From positions 124,001-188,000 of the forward strand of contig NZ_JAIZBG010000001.1 of NCBI RefSeq assembly GCF_022267325.1: a stretch of DNA of 64,000 nt. Reading direction: 5' to 3'. The notes under the pieces are model-generated. The model was not told where the DNA came from. It worked only from the letters and a program-made list of their open reading frames with translations, and ran no database searches. The position numbers and the translations under genes are program-made. Shown piece after piece: positions 29,594-40,885 of the stretch; position 1 is the stretch's first letter; every line of letters begins with the position of its first letter. The DNA is from Leptospira sanjuanensis. GTDB lineage: Bacteria > Spirochaetota > Leptospiria > Leptospirales > Leptospiraceae.

Positions 29594-29842
29594 TCAGCTA
29601 ACTTTTTGATTCAGATATTGATTCTGCCTTGCGATTTCCAATTTAGATTCCAAAAAAGAAACCGCCGCATCGATATCGTCGTTGGAAATTCCCGGATATT
29701 CCCGTAAAATTCCCTTTCTCGACATTCCTGCTAAAAGCAGATCTAATATTTCTAAAACGCGAACCCCAGTTCCCTTAATAAAAGGTTTTCCTCCCAGATA
29801 ACCTGGGATAGTTTCTATCGAAGTAAATATTTCGTTACTCAT
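29594..29842 (-). CDS. DUF433 protein, solitary antitoxin-like
   Basis: 82-residue DUF433 protein: SIETIPGYLGGKPFIKGTGVRV and a winged-helix segment (LLAGMSRKGILREYPGISNDDI). In many genomes DUF433 proteins are the antitoxin partner of a DUF5615 PIN-like nuclease encoded directly after. Here the 59 bp downstream (on the minus strand, toward 29535) hold no toxin gene and nuoI follows, so the antitoxin is alone. Confidence 0.85.
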   Translation of the reverse strand: MSNEIFTSIETIPGYLGGKPFIKGTGVRVLEILDLLLAGMSRKGILREYPGISNDDIDAAVSFLESKLEIARQNQYLNQKVS

Positions 29843-30032
29843 ATATTCCTATAACAGTAGGACCTTGTAAAAATTGTAACGGAAAATTTTTTTTGTAGGA
29901 ACGAACGCTTCTTTTCCAAGAACTCATAAGAAAGCGTATACTATTTCTTTCTAAATTTTAGAATTCTTTCGTTGTAAATTTTTGAAAAAGACGTCCCGCT
30001 TTATAGCGTAAATTCCGATTCATAAATTGAAA

Positions 30033-30377
30033 TCAATTCGAAGAGCCGCCCGAGGTTTGGGATGAAGAGGAGGAAGAAGGGCATCCCGGATAAATGATCA
30101 TGCAGGAAAATAACAGCAATACAGGCTGACTTGTGCAAATCGCGTTCAAAGGTTTATCCGTACTCGCCTGGCTAAATGAACAATAGGTGATAACTCTTTC
30201 GATACACTCGTTTTGTCGCTTTGAATCGTTGGTGCAGCTTCTGTCATTGACCTTAAGATCTTCTTGCGAGCACTGAAGCATCGCTAACGATAAGGGGAGA
30301 AGGGTCCAAACAATGAAATTCGCTTTCAAGGATCGAAAAATCCTCTGAACGGCAGGAATCGTAAGAAAATCTGACAT
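30033..30377 (-). CDS. Small putative lipoprotein, unknown
   Basis: About 114 residues from ATG 30377 (MSDFLT); an in-frame upstream start at 30398 is less likely. A hydrophobic stretch ends in a spirochete-like lipobox (LAMLQC). The mature part has six further cysteines, suggesting disulfides, and ends in a low-complexity Ser tail (SSSSSSQTSGGSSN). No family recognised. It lies back to back with the ECF sigma gene and may share its regulatory region. Confidence 0.6.
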   Translation of the reverse strand: MSDFLTIPAVQRIFRSLKANFIVWTLLPLSLAMLQCSQEDLKVNDRSCTNDSKRQNECIERVITYCSFSQASTDKPLNAICTSQPVLLLFSCMIIYPGCPSSSSSSQTSGGSSN

Positions 30378-30492
30378 AGTTTTCAAGCGAAGAAGCAATG
30401 AATGACCGGGTTTTTAATTTCTTTTTGTGCTTTTAGAATCAGAATTTAACTGAAAAACTGCAAAAAGCCCCGGTTCACCGGCATTTTTCTCC

Positions 30493-31017
30493 ATGGTTCA
30501 ATCAGATTCTACAGATTTTTCAAGTTTATACGAGGAAAACCACCGAACCGTATATCACTTTCTTTTAAAGATTTCAAGCGATCCCGAAGTTGCGGAAGAT
30601 CTGACGCAGGAAGCCTTCTTAAAAGCGTTTACGTTTTTTGATAAATTCGATTCTAAGATCGCTTCTTTCAGTACGTGGACATGCTCGATTGCAAAAAATT
30701 TGTATTTCAAGCATTATAATAAACAGAAAAAAGAATTCGGGAACCTAAGCCTCGGAGATTTGGTCACCGATATTGAAGTGAATCCGGAAATTCCGGAAAA
30801 TTTAGAGAAAGCTTTTTTAGAAAAAGCGATAAAAGATTCAATTCAGAGTCTTCCCGAGCCGGAAAAAAGTATAATATTATATAAAGAACTCGAACGGAAA
30901 ACTTTGAAAGAAACCGCTCAAGCTCTTGGAATTTCCGAAAGAACCGTAAGCAGAAGGCTCATTTCAGCCGTCTCCTTACTTAGAGAAAAAATGGAAAAAC
31001 AGGGACTGCAATTCTAA
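30493..31017 (+). CDS. ECF-type RNA polymerase sigma factor
   Basis: 174 residues with region 2 (YEENHRTVYHFLLKI, then AEDLTQEAFLKAF) and region 4 (LKETAQALGISERTVSRRLISAV). It recruits RNA polymerase to envelope- or stress-type promoters. The gene is followed 9 bp later by a FecR-like membrane protein that should be its anti-sigma factor. The target promoter sequence is unknown; ECF factors usually drive their own promoter, but I see no clear -35/-10 pair. Confidence 0.93.
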   Translation: MVQSDSTDFSSLYEENHRTVYHFLLKISSDPEVAEDLTQEAFLKAFTFFDKFDSKIASFSTWTCSIAKNLYFKHYNKQKKEFGNLSLGDLVTDIEVNPEIPENLEKAFLEKAIKDSIQSLPEPEKSIILYKELERKTLKETAQALGISERTVSRRLISAVSLLREKMEKQGLQF

Positions 31018-31026
31018 GACTCTATC

Positions 31027-32397
31027 ATGAAACTTGAAGCAGACAACATAGAACGTTTTGAAGATCTATTAGGGCAATACCTTTACGGCGAACTGAATGC
31101 CGAGGGAAAGCGCGAACTTCTTCAGTTTATTCTCAAAAATGAGAAAGCGCGTTCTATGTACGAATCCGCTACGACAATGAATTCCGTAATCTCGTATGCG
31201 CTTCATCCGAACGAATCCGCTTCCGCAAAGTCCGCCCCCGCTTCTTTAGGGAAGATATTAGAATTTCCAAATGCCTTTTTTAAATCCCGTCTTTTGGCTT
31301 CCGGTTTTGCGGCGGCCGCCGTTCTTTTAATCGCGGGTGTTGCCGTTTGGCTGAGTTACGGATCTTTTTCGGACTCGAAGCTGGAGCAGGCTTTTATCAA
31401 TTCATACGGCGATTGTAAGATTAACGGAGAGGTTTCTCAACCGGGTGCGAATCTGCTCAATCGTAAGCTCGTTTCAGGTAATTTTTCGATCTGCGAATTT
31501 CAAGTGGAAGGGGCCAAAAGCGTCGCGGTTCGTGTGCTACCCGATACGGAAGTTTCCCTAAACGGAAATAGAAAGTATTCCTCTTTGAACGTTGCAAGAG
31601 GTTCCGTACTTGTGGATTCGATTCAAAACGAATCCGACGGATTGCTCGAAATCCTTTCGCCGGATGTGCGTGCGCTTCTGATCGGGACAAAGGTCGTATA
31701 TTCGCGGGAAGTAAGCGAATCGCACTCGAAACTCGGATTAGACGTGTTAGACGGTAAAGTCGAAATCGAAACCGGTCCTTTGATCGCTTTCGAAAAAACC
31801 GCAAACACTCTTACGAACGAGGAAAAAGAATTCTTAAAGATGAATTTTCCGATTCTTTTCCAGAGTAAAAAGGTTCAGATCAATCGCGGACAATCTTTGT
31901 CCTGGAAAGGAATTCCCGAATCCAGTTTAATGAAGATTCGTTCTCTCGAAAAAAGTATCGAAGAGGCTAAAGCCAAAGGAGTCAAACTCGAAGAGAATTT
32001 CGTTTTCGCATTAAATTCGGACGTTCGTAAACTCGGGGACGAAAGTGTAACAGCGATGTTTGCGATGGACGATGATCTTAGTAAGAAGATCAAAGACATT
32101 CTTCCGAATCAGGAAAAAGACTTGGAAGAGAAATTCAAATCGATGGTTCGTTTTGCGCCGGCCGATCTAAAAAAGGTCGAAAAGTTGAAGTCGCTGGTGG
32201 CAAAACTCGACAATACCGCATTGATTCAAATTCTCAAAGATAAAAATCAGCCCGACATCGAAAGGGTCATTCATTTCAAAGACGGATCCCACGTAAAAGG
32301 TTTCGTTTATCAACACGAAAGTTTTTACATTCTTTTGAAAAACGACGGAAATCTTTTATTTCCGATCGACGCAGTCGATTCCATCGATTTCGAATAA
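31027..32397 (+). CDS. FecR-like transmembrane anti-sigma factor
   Basis: 456 residues. The N-terminus (FEDLLGQYLYGELNAEGKRELLQF) is a short cytoplasmic anti-sigma segment without the zinc-binding Cys/His motif. One membrane helix lies at about 90-112 (LASGFAAAAVLLIAGVAVWL), and the outside part has a FecR domain (about 150-250) and a Lys/Glu-rich helical region. The final 45 residues (VIHFKDGSHVKGFVYQHESF, ending LLFPIDAVDSIDF) form a small beta barrel-like domain. A similar domain opens the next gene's product. It probably holds the ECF factor at the membrane until a signal arrives; the signal is unknown. Confidence 0.86.
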   Translation: MKLEADNIERFEDLLGQYLYGELNAEGKRELLQFILKNEKARSMYESATTMNSVISYALHPNESASAKSAPASLGKILEFPNAFFKSRLLASGFAAAAVLLIAGVAVWLSYGSFSDSKLEQAFINSYGDCKINGEVSQPGANLLNRKLVSGNFSICEFQVEGAKSVAVRVLPDTEVSLNGNRKYSSLNVARGSVLVDSIQNESDGLLEILSPDVRALLIGTKVVYSREVSESHSKLGLDVLDGKVEIETGPLIAFEKTANTLTNEEKEFLKMNFPILFQSKKVQINRGQSLSWKGIPESSLMKIRSLEKSIEEAKAKGVKLEENFVFALNSDVRKLGDESVTAMFAMDDDLSKKIKDILPNQEKDLEEKFKSMVRFAPADLKKVEKLKSLVAKLDNTALIQILKDKNQPDIERVIHFKDGSHVKGFVYQHESFYILLKNDGNLLFPIDAVDSIDFE

Positions 32398-32502
32398 CCT
32401 CAATTCCTATTTTCAAAACCCGATAAGAAAGCCTTTGACTTCTTCGGCGGTTTCTGAATTGATTAAAATCGTTCAAACTTCTTCAAAAAAGCTGAAAGTC
32501 CC

Positions 32503-33372
32503 TTGCACACGATCCGTCACCGATTGATTCAATTTCCCTTATCTTATCTTTTTATAATTCTCTTGGTTTGTTCGAACCCTGAAAGCGTTTTTGCTGATAT
32601 CGTCGTTTTACGAAACGGAATCGAATACAAAAACGTAAAAACGGTTTTGGGAAAATCGACCGTAAAGATCGAAACGGAAATCGGCACCGTTTTGAACGTT
32701 CCGATTTCTTCCGTCAAATCGATCAAATCCGTTCCGGTTCAATGGCAAAATAGGTTGAAGGAAACCGCAGTGGACGAGGTTGAAACCGAAGAATCGTCGA
32801 CGGACAAACCGCAAACGGACCTCTCGATGAAAAGCAGATCGGAGATTGCAAAGCGGACGATCTTAGAATCGCTGCCGAGTTTGATTCCGGGTTGGTCCAA
32901 TTTATTCGTGTTGGGTTATCCGGCCTTAGGGGCCTTGTTTTCCGTAACGGAATTGTATCTCGTCCAATTGATTTCCGTCTATTCGAAACATTCTCCGGGT
33001 TATTATCAGGATCCGTTCAATCTCTTGATCGCTTATAACAATTTAAGTCCGGCTGTTTCTTCTTCCAATCCGCAATTTGTGAGTCTGATTTTCGCTTATG
33101 AGAACCTTCCTCTCGTCAAAGATCCGATTAGCGGCGGTTATACGACCCGCGATAAAATTTTGGAAGGCAGGGAACGATCGATCTCCGGTTTGATTACGGT
33201 TTTGCTGTTGGATTTTTCGATTTCCCAGCTCGTTTCTATGACTTCAAAGTTGAAGGCACAAAGTCAAAGTAAAGCGGAAAAAGGTTCTTTCGATATTCGA
33301 TTGGGAAGTAAATTTCGTCCCGAAGTCGGTGGGGAACTGGAATCTAGACTTTCGTTCGTGTATTATTTTTAA
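32503..33372 (+). CDS. Secreted or membrane protein with SH3-like N-terminal domain, unknown
   Basis: 289 residues from TTG 32503; no ATG fits the predicted signal peptide (LSYLFIILLVCSNPESVFA, cleavage after SVFA). The mature N-terminus (DIVVLRNGIEYKNVKTVLGK, ending PISSVKSIKSV) is a small beta domain similar to the C-terminus of the anti-sigma protein upstream. A proline- and hydrophobic-rich middle (SLIPGWSNLFVLGYPALGA) and a second hydrophobic stretch at about 225 suggest membrane insertion. It is 105 bp downstream of the sigma/anti-sigma pair and may be part of the same regulon. Confidence 0.65.
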   Translation: MHTIRHRLIQFPLSYLFIILLVCSNPESVFADIVVLRNGIEYKNVKTVLGKSTVKIETEIGTVLNVPISSVKSIKSVPVQWQNRLKETAVDEVETEESSTDKPQTDLSMKSRSEIAKRTILESLPSLIPGWSNLFVLGYPALGALFSVTELYLVQLISVYSKHSPGYYQDPFNLLIAYNNLSPAVSSSNPQFVSLIFAYENLPLVKDPISGGYTTRDKILEGRERSISGLITVLLLDFSISQLVSMTSKLKAQSQSKAEKGSFDIRLGSKFRPEVGGELESRLSFVYYF

Positions 33373-33414
33373 AGGATGCAAGAGCTGCCGATCGATTCGG
33401 CAGCTCGATGAGAA

Positions 33415-33636
33415 TCAAGCGGCTACGGAGTCTCTTCCGATTTTTCCTACGAAATAGAGAATAACGCCTACAACTACCAATCCGGCTCTGATTGCCCAAC
33501 CGGTTGCGGTTCCCCAATTGTCGATCCACATAAGGATTTTTAAGTTGTAATTGAAAAAGCTCAATGCTGAAGAAGCGACTCCTGCAAAGGAAAGGAACGC
33601 TCCGAACGAAGATATTTTCTCTTTAATTTGATCCAT
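33415..33636 (-). CDS. Small membrane protein, unknown
   Basis: 73 residues with two hydrophobic segments (FGAFLSFAGVASSALSFF and AIRAGLVVVGVILYFVG). AGAGGTG lies about 9 bp before the ATG, supporting the start. No family recognised; possibly a YIP1/phage-shock-like inner-membrane accessory protein, but that is a guess. Confidence 0.72.
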   Translation of the reverse strand: MDQIKEKISSFGAFLSFAGVASSALSFFNYNLKILMWIDNWGTATGWAIRAGLVVVGVILYFVGKIGRDSVAA

Positions 33637-33808
33637 GAATAATGCACCTCTTTGTTATCGTATTCGTTAGAAAATCAACAAACGACTTCGGGTTTTTTCC
33701 CTGAATTTAAACAAAGAATCCTTGTTTTCCGGAAAATTCTCACTTTGATAAAAAACTTGCGATAGAAGCTTTGTTTTTTAGTTTTGACAGTCTAACTTAA
33801 GAACAGCA

Positions 33809-34155
<347 letters not shown>

Positions 34156-34341
34156 TAGTTCTTTTCCTCCTCCTTCTTTTTTCAGTTTTCTTTTTTTAGG
34201 AAAATCCTTCCCTTCCAATACTTTATGTTTGAACCGAGTGGGCTTTCTCCAAGTCTGAGTGAATAGAAAGATTTCTTTGCAATCATCTCGGAAGTTTCAT
34301 TCCTTTTGGTTGTGTTTCATTCTTCCGTTGGAGTAGGTTAG

Positions 34342-34992
34342 GTGGAAACTAAAATCGCGGTTTATTCGGACATGGTTTGTCCGTGGTGTTATATCGGAAA
34401 AAAAAGATTGGAGGACGCCGTCGAACTTCGAAAAAAGTCCCATCCCGACGATACGATTGAAATCGAATGGAGAGCGTTTCAGCTCAATCCGGATCTTTCT
34501 CCGGAAGGAGAGGACCGTCTTCTTCACATGACCCGCAAGTTCGGTTCGCCGGATCGGGTCAAGATGATGGTTCAACGAGTCGCCGATATTGCGACTGCGG
34601 ACGGGCTTCCTTTTTCAGTCGAACAGGCCGGTCATCAACCCAATACGTTCTTATTACACGCGCTTGTCCGCAAGGCGAAAGAATTCGGAAAGGATTCCGT
34701 TCTTTCGGAACTCTTTTTTAGGAACTTTTTTGCGGACGGTAAGAATCTTTCCGATCCGAAAATCGTCTCCGAAACTTTAAAAGAAGCCGGATTGGACGAG
34801 AACCTCCTGGAATCCGTAAAGAACGACGAGACACTTTTACAAGAAATTCAAGAAGTCGAAACGAGAGGCCGTCAACTCGGAGTCTCCGGTGTTCCGTTTT
34901 TCGTGTTCAACGAAAAATACGCGGTTTCCGGTGCACAGGAAACGAATCTCTTTTTGCAGGTTTTCGATCAACTGGAAAAAGAGAATTCATAA
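34342..34992 (+). CDS. DsbA-family thioredoxin-fold oxidoreductase (FrnE-like)
   Basis: 216 residues, no signal peptide, so cytoplasmic. The N-terminus (KIAVYSDMVCPWCYIGKKRL) has a CPWC redox motif on a thioredoxin-fold strand-helix, and the cis-proline loop is visible in VSGVPFFVFNEKYAVSGAQ. The all-helical insert with LPFSVEQAGHQPNTF is typical of the FrnE/polyketide-synthesis-type DsbA subfamily. The start is GTG 34342, with GGAG 10 bp upstream. Confidence 0.88.
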   Translation: METKIAVYSDMVCPWCYIGKKRLEDAVELRKKSHPDDTIEIEWRAFQLNPDLSPEGEDRLLHMTRKFGSPDRVKMMVQRVADIATADGLPFSVEQAGHQPNTFLLHALVRKAKEFGKDSVLSELFFRNFFADGKNLSDPKIVSETLKEAGLDENLLESVKNDETLLQEIQEVETRGRQLGVSGVPFFVFNEKYAVSGAQETNLFLQVFDQLEKENS

Positions 34993-35011
34993 TCTGGAAT
35001 ATTCTATTTTT

Positions 35012-36910
35012 CTAATTTTTTGAATTTTCTTGAACCAGCTTGTAAGCCGGATCTTCCTCTTGGGACCACGGGAGTTTGAAAGGAACTTTTTTCACTTTCA
35101 TTCCCGAGGTTTTCAAGTAATGTCTGATCTCTCCGTCGCGAAAGATCGCCTCGGAAAACGCGATTTCCCCGGCGTCGGTGATCCCCTGTAATTTAGACGC
35201 GTAGTTCACCGTATTTCCGAAGTAGTCGATATTGCTGTTTAAATTCACGGCGAGACATTGACCCGAGTGGATGCTGATGCGAATCTGAATCCGATTTTCC
35301 GGCGTTATTTGAAACACTTTTTGCAATTCGATCGAGGCCAATAAAGAATCCAGCGGACTGGAAAAAGAAGCCATCACCGCGTCCCCGATCGTTTTTACCA
35401 CGGCGCCTTTGTGTTCTTTGATGATTCGGAACGCTTGTACGAAATGTTCCCGTACTTCTTTAAACGCGCCGTTGTCCCCTTCGGTAAGATAGAATCGGGT
35501 CGAGCCGACGATGTCCGTAAAAAGAATCGTCTGAACTCCGATGTCCAACTGCAAATCCGATGCGATCGCTTGTTCCGAAAATAAATCCCTAAAATCCTGA
35601 AAGTTGAACAGCTCGACCGGTCTGAGTCCGATCGCGTCCTCTTTTCTTTCTTCGATGATAAAAGTTCGAGGCGAATTTTCCGCGTTGAAGATTTGAACCG
35701 TAGGCATCGGTTTTGCGGTGAGTTCTTCCGCCGATTGATCCACGGTCCATCGGATCGATTCGGCCGAAGAAGGCTGCAGTTCCAAAAGATTGTATTTCTT
35801 TTTTCCTGCGATCCGCAGACGATATACGCCGTCGTTCAACAATAAATTCGTAATATATTCGCTTCCCGGTTGAATCGTTCTTTGAAATCGGATATGTGTT
35901 TTTGTCGACGGTTCCGCCGCGCAGAAAAAACGTTTCTGCACTTCGCGAATCGATGGATGAACGTGAAACGTAACTTCGATCGAGTTTAGTTTCGTTGATT
36001 CGAAATCGATTCCGCAAACCTCGCAGGAATCCTGCGTGGGAACGTCGCCTAGATTGAACAGCTCGGATCGAACTCCTCTGCAATGCGGACAGATCACGTC
36101 CCAGGAAAGCGTAAACAAACCTTGCCTGCATCCGTGTAAGAATATAAAGAGAAGTCTTTCGAACGGAATCTTCCATTCCATCGCCAACTTTTTAATCCGA
36201 ATTCGATAGAGTTCGTTTTCGTCTTCGGATAGAATATAATGAATCACTCGATCTAGCAAAGCTTCGTCGATTCCCTCGCGCAAAAGATTGGTTTTAATCT
36301 GCTTTAACTTAAGGCTTTCTGCGATCGGCGAGGATTGTTTCGAATTTTTATTCAGAAGGAGTGCGGTTTCGTTTTTCTGTCTTGTTTCGATATCTTGTAA
36401 AAGACCAGCGAGACCTTTTTGATATTCCAGATACATCTGTTTCATTCCGTACGGAAGAATCAGCTTTCCGACGATTCCTCTTGGAACCCATCCGAAGTAA
36501 ACGGTAAGTTTGGTTTTTTCTTCGGAAAGTTTTTCGAGAACGTATCTGGTGCGGACATAACGCGCCAAACCTCTGCTATAGATTCTAGCGTTGTTGATTC
36601 CTTTGCAGTATTCCCATTCCCAAGGGACTTCTTCCCACTCCATTAGAATTCCTGCATTTTTGGAGCGGCCGAAAAGTTTCCCCTCCTTTTCGACGAATTT
36701 CATTTCGGGAATTCCGATCCTTTTGTTAAACGAAGAGGTATCGATCAGCCAAGGCCAAAGCGTTTCGACGTTCACGTCGAGTTCGAATTCCCACAAAGTG
36801 TCTATCGTCTTTCCGAATCGTGTCCATTCTTCCGCCCACGGATATCGGTTTAAAAAATCGGTAAGGTCCGATATTTCCGACGCTTTGATTTTATTCTGAT
36901 TGATTTCCAT
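35012..36910 (-). CDS. Class III adenylate/guanylate cyclase with SRPBCC-like N-terminal domain
   Basis: 632 residues from ATG 36910 (MEINQNKIK). Residues about 15-180 look like an SRPBCC lipid-binding-type domain. A middle region (DUF5939-like) includes a zinc-ribbon (CPHCRG.. CEVCG). The cyclase domain is about 450-600: [15 protein letters not shown] carries the two metal aspartates (D and DAVM), and [15 protein letters not shown] follows. Makes cAMP or cGMP; the purine specificity is not clear. It stands alone, convergent with the DsbA-like gene and divergent from avtA. Confidence 0.88.
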   Translation of the reverse strand: MEINQNKIKASEISDLTDFLNRYPWAEEWTRFGKTIDTLWEFELDVNVETLWPWLIDTSSFNKRIGIPEMKFVEKEGKLFGRSKNAGILMEWEEVPWEWEYCKGINNARIYSRGLARYVRTRYVLEKLSEEKTKLTVYFGWVPRGIVGKLILPYGMKQMYLEYQKGLAGLLQDIETRQKNETALLLNKNSKQSSPIAESLKLKQIKTNLLREGIDEALLDRVIHYILSEDENELYRIRIKKLAMEWKIPFERLLFIFLHGCRQGLFTLSWDVICPHCRGVRSELFNLGDVPTQDSCEVCGIDFESTKLNSIEVTFHVHPSIREVQKRFFCAAEPSTKTHIRFQRTIQPGSEYITNLLLNDGVYRLRIAGKKKYNLLELQPSSAESIRWTVDQSAEELTAKPMPTVQIFNAENSPRTFIIEERKEDAIGLRPVELFNFQDFRDLFSEQAIASDLQLDIGVQTILFTDIVGSTRFYLTEGDNGAFKEVREHFVQAFRIIKEHKGAVVKTIGDAVMASFSSPLDSLLASIELQKVFQITPENRIQIRISIHSGQCLAVNLNSNIDYFGNTVNYASKLQGITDAGEIAFSEAIFRDGEIRHYLKTSGMKVKKVPFKLPWSQEEDPAYKLVQENSKN

Positions 36911-37038
36911 ATAAATTCCATGCTTCCCGATTTTTATGTTTCTACGTTTTCGGATTCTTTGAAAAAGAATCCACAAAATTTATCCTTCCCTTTAGATTCT
37001 AGTTCCTGGTTTAGAGTTCGGAAGAATTTTGGTACGAT

Positions 37039-38292
37039 ATGCGATATTCTCTTTTTGGAAACAAATTTTCGAGACAAACGGGAATCGGACAATTGATGGA
37101 CGATCTCGGAAATCCTCCTCCGGGCTCTTGCCTTTTGGGAGGAGGGAACCCTGCCTTGATTCCGGAAGTGAACGAGGTCTGGAGGGAAATCGTTTCCAAA
37201 CTACTCGAATCGGGGAGCATAGGAAGAATTCTCGGAAGTTACGAATCTCCTTCTGGGGTTCTCGAGTTGAGAGAAACGATCGCATCGATTTTATCGGAAG
37301 AATCCGGAACCGCTATCGATAAGGATCAAATCGCGATTACGAACGGAAGCCAGAACGCTTTCTACTTTTTATTGAACTTTTTTTCGGGAAACTTCGGCAA
37401 CGGAAACCGAAAGAAAATTCTCTTCCCCATTCTTCCCGAATACATCGGTTATACGGATCAAACTTTGGAGGAAGATTCGTTTTTGTCCTTTTCTCCCGTG
37501 ATTCGGGAGATCGGAGATCGGTATTATAAATATTTTATCGATGCGGAAAAGTTCGACTCCGTTTCGAATTGGGCCGAACAGGCGGGCTGTATCTGCGTGT
37601 CACGCCCCACGAATCCAACGGGCAACGTAATCACCGATCAGGAATTGGAATTTTTGATCACAAAGGCGAATAACGCAGGAATCCCTTTGCTCGTCGACAA
37701 CGCGTACGGGTTTCCGTTTCCGAACGTCGTATTTGGGAAGAATTCTTTCGTGCATAAACCCGGAATGATTCAAGGATTCAGTCTTTCCAAGTTGGGTCTT
37801 CCCGGAGTCCGCACCGGTTTCGTTTTAGGAGATCCAGAGACGATCGCGATGTTGCAAAGGGCCAATTCGGTTATCAATTTAACGAGCGCAAGTCCCGGGC
37901 AATTTATCGCATTGGATCTTTTTCGAAGCGGTAAATGGAAAAACCTATGTGAAAAAGTGATCCTTCCTTTTTATCAAAAGAAATCGATTTTCGCTCAGGA
38001 AACGATTCTAAACCGTTGGAGTTCCAAGATCGATTACCGAATTCATCAAAGTGAAGGCGCTTTCTTTCTTTGGATCTGGGTTAAGAATTTATCTTTGCCC
38101 TTTAACGATCTTTATCCGATTCTTAAAGAGGCGGGAGTAATCATCGTTCCCGGAAAAACCTTCTTTCCCGGAGCCGATCCGAGTTGGAAACACGGAGAAG
38201 AATGTTTTCGATTGAGCTTTGTTCGAGAAGACAAAGAGATGGAAGAGGGAATTCTAAGAATCGGACGGGTATTGGAAAAATTCTCCAAATAA
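37039..38292 (+). CDS. avtA: Valine--pyruvate aminotransferase
   Basis: PLP enzyme that transfers an amino group between valine and pyruvate. The 417-residue product matches E. coli AvtA as I recall it along its length: [69 protein letters not shown], and the PLP-lysine segment [14 protein letters not shown]. Start ATG 37039. It is divergent from the cyclase gene across a 128-bp gap. Confidence 0.93.
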   Translation: MRYSLFGNKFSRQTGIGQLMDDLGNPPPGSCLLGGGNPALIPEVNEVWREIVSKLLESGSIGRILGSYESPSGVLELRETIASILSEESGTAIDKDQIAITNGSQNAFYFLLNFFSGNFGNGNRKKILFPILPEYIGYTDQTLEEDSFLSFSPVIREIGDRYYKYFIDAEKFDSVSNWAEQAGCICVSRPTNPTGNVITDQELEFLITKANNAGIPLLVDNAYGFPFPNVVFGKNSFVHKPGMIQGFSLSKLGLPGVRTGFVLGDPETIAMLQRANSVINLTSASPGQFIALDLFRSGKWKNLCEKVILPFYQKKSIFAQETILNRWSSKIDYRIHQSEGAFFLWIWVKNLSLPFNDLYPILKEAGVIIVPGKTFFPGADPSWKHGEECFRLSFVREDKEMEEGILRIGRVLEKFSK

Positions 38293-38380
38293 AGGTTTCG
38301 TCCAACCCTTGAAAATGGAACACTGGATACTGAGAACGGTTCAACCGAAAAAGAACGGCGTTGTTGATTGAATAGGAAGC

Positions 38381-40720
38381 ATGGAAGACACGGAACAGGA
38401 CATAAGCTTTGAGGAACTGGCGGCGAGTAAACCGGTTGAAATCCAGTCCCTCACTCCGGATTACATTTTTTTAAACGAAGGTGCGGTAGGTTTATCCGCG
38501 ACCGCTCGTTGTATTCTGGACGAACTCAGGGACTGGCATAAAAAAACGGAAAAGCACGGTTCCAAAAGCATTCACCCTTCTTACCTTCTCACGTTAGACA
38601 AGCTTGCCGAACTCTTAAATAAATATCGAAACTTAAGCGAACAGGCCAAATCTCCTCCGAGTGTGGACATGGCTTTGCGTCAGTTGGTCGACTACGAGAA
38701 AAAAGGAAAAAACAAATCCGCATATATCTATCCGTTTTTGGTTCGAAACGGAGCGAAGGTTTTGGCGCGCATCACGATCGCAAGTCCGCAAAAGGAAGCG
38801 AAGACGGACGTGACTCCGTATCGAGTCGCGTGTTTTGAATTCTCCGAAGAGATGATCGATCTTATTCTTCAGAACCGCGCCAAAAGACCGAAACTTCCCG
38901 ATGAAGATAATCCGGGCGCGTTCCTGCTTCATAAAAATAAAGCGGGAAAGAATTGGCTTTTTCCGAAGTTGGCTTCGCTGGAAGCGGAATTTTCGACGTT
39001 GTTAAAACGCGGATTTCAACCTTACAGTTATATTCCGATGACGGATTTTTTACGGGATTTTCTCACGTATGCGAATAAGAAGAATTACGTGATGAAGATT
39101 CTTCCCGACTACCATCTTATTTTGGATGATCTTCAGTTGAATCAGGACGGTTCTTACGTGAATCAACCCGAAGTCATCGCGCATTATCGTTGTCAGGCGG
39201 ACGCTCTTGAAAAATTCGCGATTCCGTATTTAAAGGAACTCAGTACGAGAGCGGGTTATAGCTTATTCGGAACTCGAATCGCGGAATTCGAACAGACTCA
39301 TATTCAAATGGTCGAACCGGGAAGAAAACAAAACAGCGAAAAAGTCAAAGCGCTGATTTCGCTGATCAACGAATATCCGTTCGATCGTGAAACGGACGAG
39401 TTGGGCAAGAAGGTCGCGGAAACTTGCAGACTCTCGATCCAAATTCTTTCCAAGCTGATGGAAGAAAAAGACAGACTTGTCGAACGAAAAGAAGAAAACG
39501 TTTTTAAATCTTTGAAGTCGAGACTTCTGAATAAGATCGCGGAAAACACTCTCGAACAGCAAACCTTATATCGTTTTTCTCCCGAGCAAAAATTGAAATC
39601 GTCCGGTTTACTTGACGAGTCGCGTTATCCGTCTTTGGTCGAAGAATTGAAACGCGATATTACCGCTCAATATGCGATGAAGGAAATACAAAAACCGGAT
39701 CAAACCGTGGAAATCTACGCGGTGGATCCGGGTTATATGGCAGCGGTTCTTCATAAACTCAGCGGAATGGCGACGAACAATCCGGCGTATCAAAAGGATC
39801 TCGAGATCGCGCGGGAAATCAACGCAAGCCTGAGCAATCCGAAACATCCCGGATTAAACGCAAAGCTCAAAGCGGAGAATATCGTAAAACTGCAACAAGG
39901 TATTCAAGCGATGGAACAATTGGAAGCGGAGAAACAACGCTCCCAAGAGTTTGCAAAGAAGTTCAATCTTCCGATGGGAATGCTGGGCTTTGTTGCGAGT
40001 ATGATCTTATTCTTGATCGCTTCCGTACATTTTAAAACGACCGGAATTTTATTCGTGGGAATTCCCGTAAGTTTGTTTCTCGGTTTGATGATCGCGTTCT
40101 ATTTTAGAGATAAGGAAAAATCGGACATTCTCACCGGCGGAAGTTCTTCGGCGTCGTTCGGTTCCGGCTTCAAGGGAGAATACGGTTCGATGACTTCCTC
40201 TTCTTCGGACGGTTATTATTCCGGAGACGATTCCGAGGACGAGCACTTTCAATCCAAAGGCGAAACTCCGAAAGAAAAGAAAGTGAGTTTGATCGCAAAA
40301 GGCGCGGAACGTTTCGTATTTCCGAGTCGATTTACGAAGATCACCGATAAGATTCATGATTCCCGATCGCTTCGTAAGAAGATTTTCGAAAACCTCGATA
40401 ACATTCGAAACAGCGTGGCTCATCTCAAAACGGAGAAGGACGACGACAAAGTCGCTTCCACGATCGAATACGCTTTGTTGCAAAACTCCGCGACGATCCT
40501 CATTCCGGACGATATCGTGCCGCAAGGAATGCCCGGTTCCATCATTCTCAGTCACAACGACTTAAAAGCTCCTTTGATCCGCGATCAGATTTCAGAGTTT
40601 TTACGCAACGAGGCTCAAAAGAAAAAATACGACAAGAAGCTCGTAAAATATTATACTTTTCTAATCAATACGATCGAAGTCGAATATTACAAATACCTGC
40701 CGAGTAGAAAGAAAAAATAA
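38381..40720 (+). CDS. Large membrane-anchored protein, unknown
   Basis: 779 residues. Two membrane helices at about 527-575 ([17 protein letters not shown] and [21 protein letters not shown]) split a 520-residue cytoplasmic N-terminal part from a 200-residue C-terminal part. Just after the helices is a Ser/Gly-rich linker ([25 protein letters not shown]). The bulk is helical with no recognised catalytic motif. In size and layout it recalls the 692-residue unknown protein at 49554, but I see no clear homology. A genus-specific protein seems likely. Confidence 0.72.
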   Translation: MEDTEQDISFEELAASKPVEIQSLTPDYIFLNEGAVGLSATARCILDELRDWHKKTEKHGSKSIHPSYLLTLDKLAELLNKYRNLSEQAKSPPSVDMALRQLVDYEKKGKNKSAYIYPFLVRNGAKVLARITIASPQKEAKTDVTPYRVACFEFSEEMIDLILQNRAKRPKLPDEDNPGAFLLHKNKAGKNWLFPKLASLEAEFSTLLKRGFQPYSYIPMTDFLRDFLTYANKKNYVMKILPDYHLILDDLQLNQDGSYVNQPEVIAHYRCQADALEKFAIPYLKELSTRAGYSLFGTRIAEFEQTHIQMVEPGRKQNSEKVKALISLINEYPFDRETDELGKKVAETCRLSIQILSKLMEEKDRLVERKEENVFKSLKSRLLNKIAENTLEQQTLYRFSPEQKLKSSGLLDESRYPSLVEELKRDITAQYAMKEIQKPDQTVEIYAVDPGYMAAVLHKLSGMATNNPAYQKDLEIAREINASLSNPKHPGLNAKLKAENIVKLQQGIQAMEQLEAEKQRSQEFAKKFNLPMGMLGFVASMILFLIASVHFKTTGILFVGIPVSLFLGLMIAFYFRDKEKSDILTGGSSSASFGSGFKGEYGSMTSSSSDGYYSGDDSEDEHFQSKGETPKEKKVSLIAKGAERFVFPSRFTKITDKIHDSRSLRKKIFENLDNIRNSVAHLKTEKDDDKVASTIEYALLQNSATILIPDDIVPQGMPGSIILSHNDLKAPLIRDQISEFLRNEAQKKKYDKKLVKYYTFLINTIEVEYYKYLPSRKKK

Positions 40721-40885
40721 TCCGACAATATCGTCCGAATCGCTCGGTTTTTGCAGTTTCGAGTTTCTAATTTTGAAACGAACGATCTGTCCCGCGGGTT
40801 GTTCAGTTTTTTACGTGTTGTCTTTGCCGCGCTTGCGCCGCGAATATTTATTGACTAAAGGCCATACCGATTTTCAGATTTAATC

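Noticed and set aside
33784..33806. TTGACA at 33784 as the tmRNA -35 box
   Set aside because: The distance to the mature tmRNA 5' end (33809) is too short for a normal -10 and start, and no -10 box is in place.
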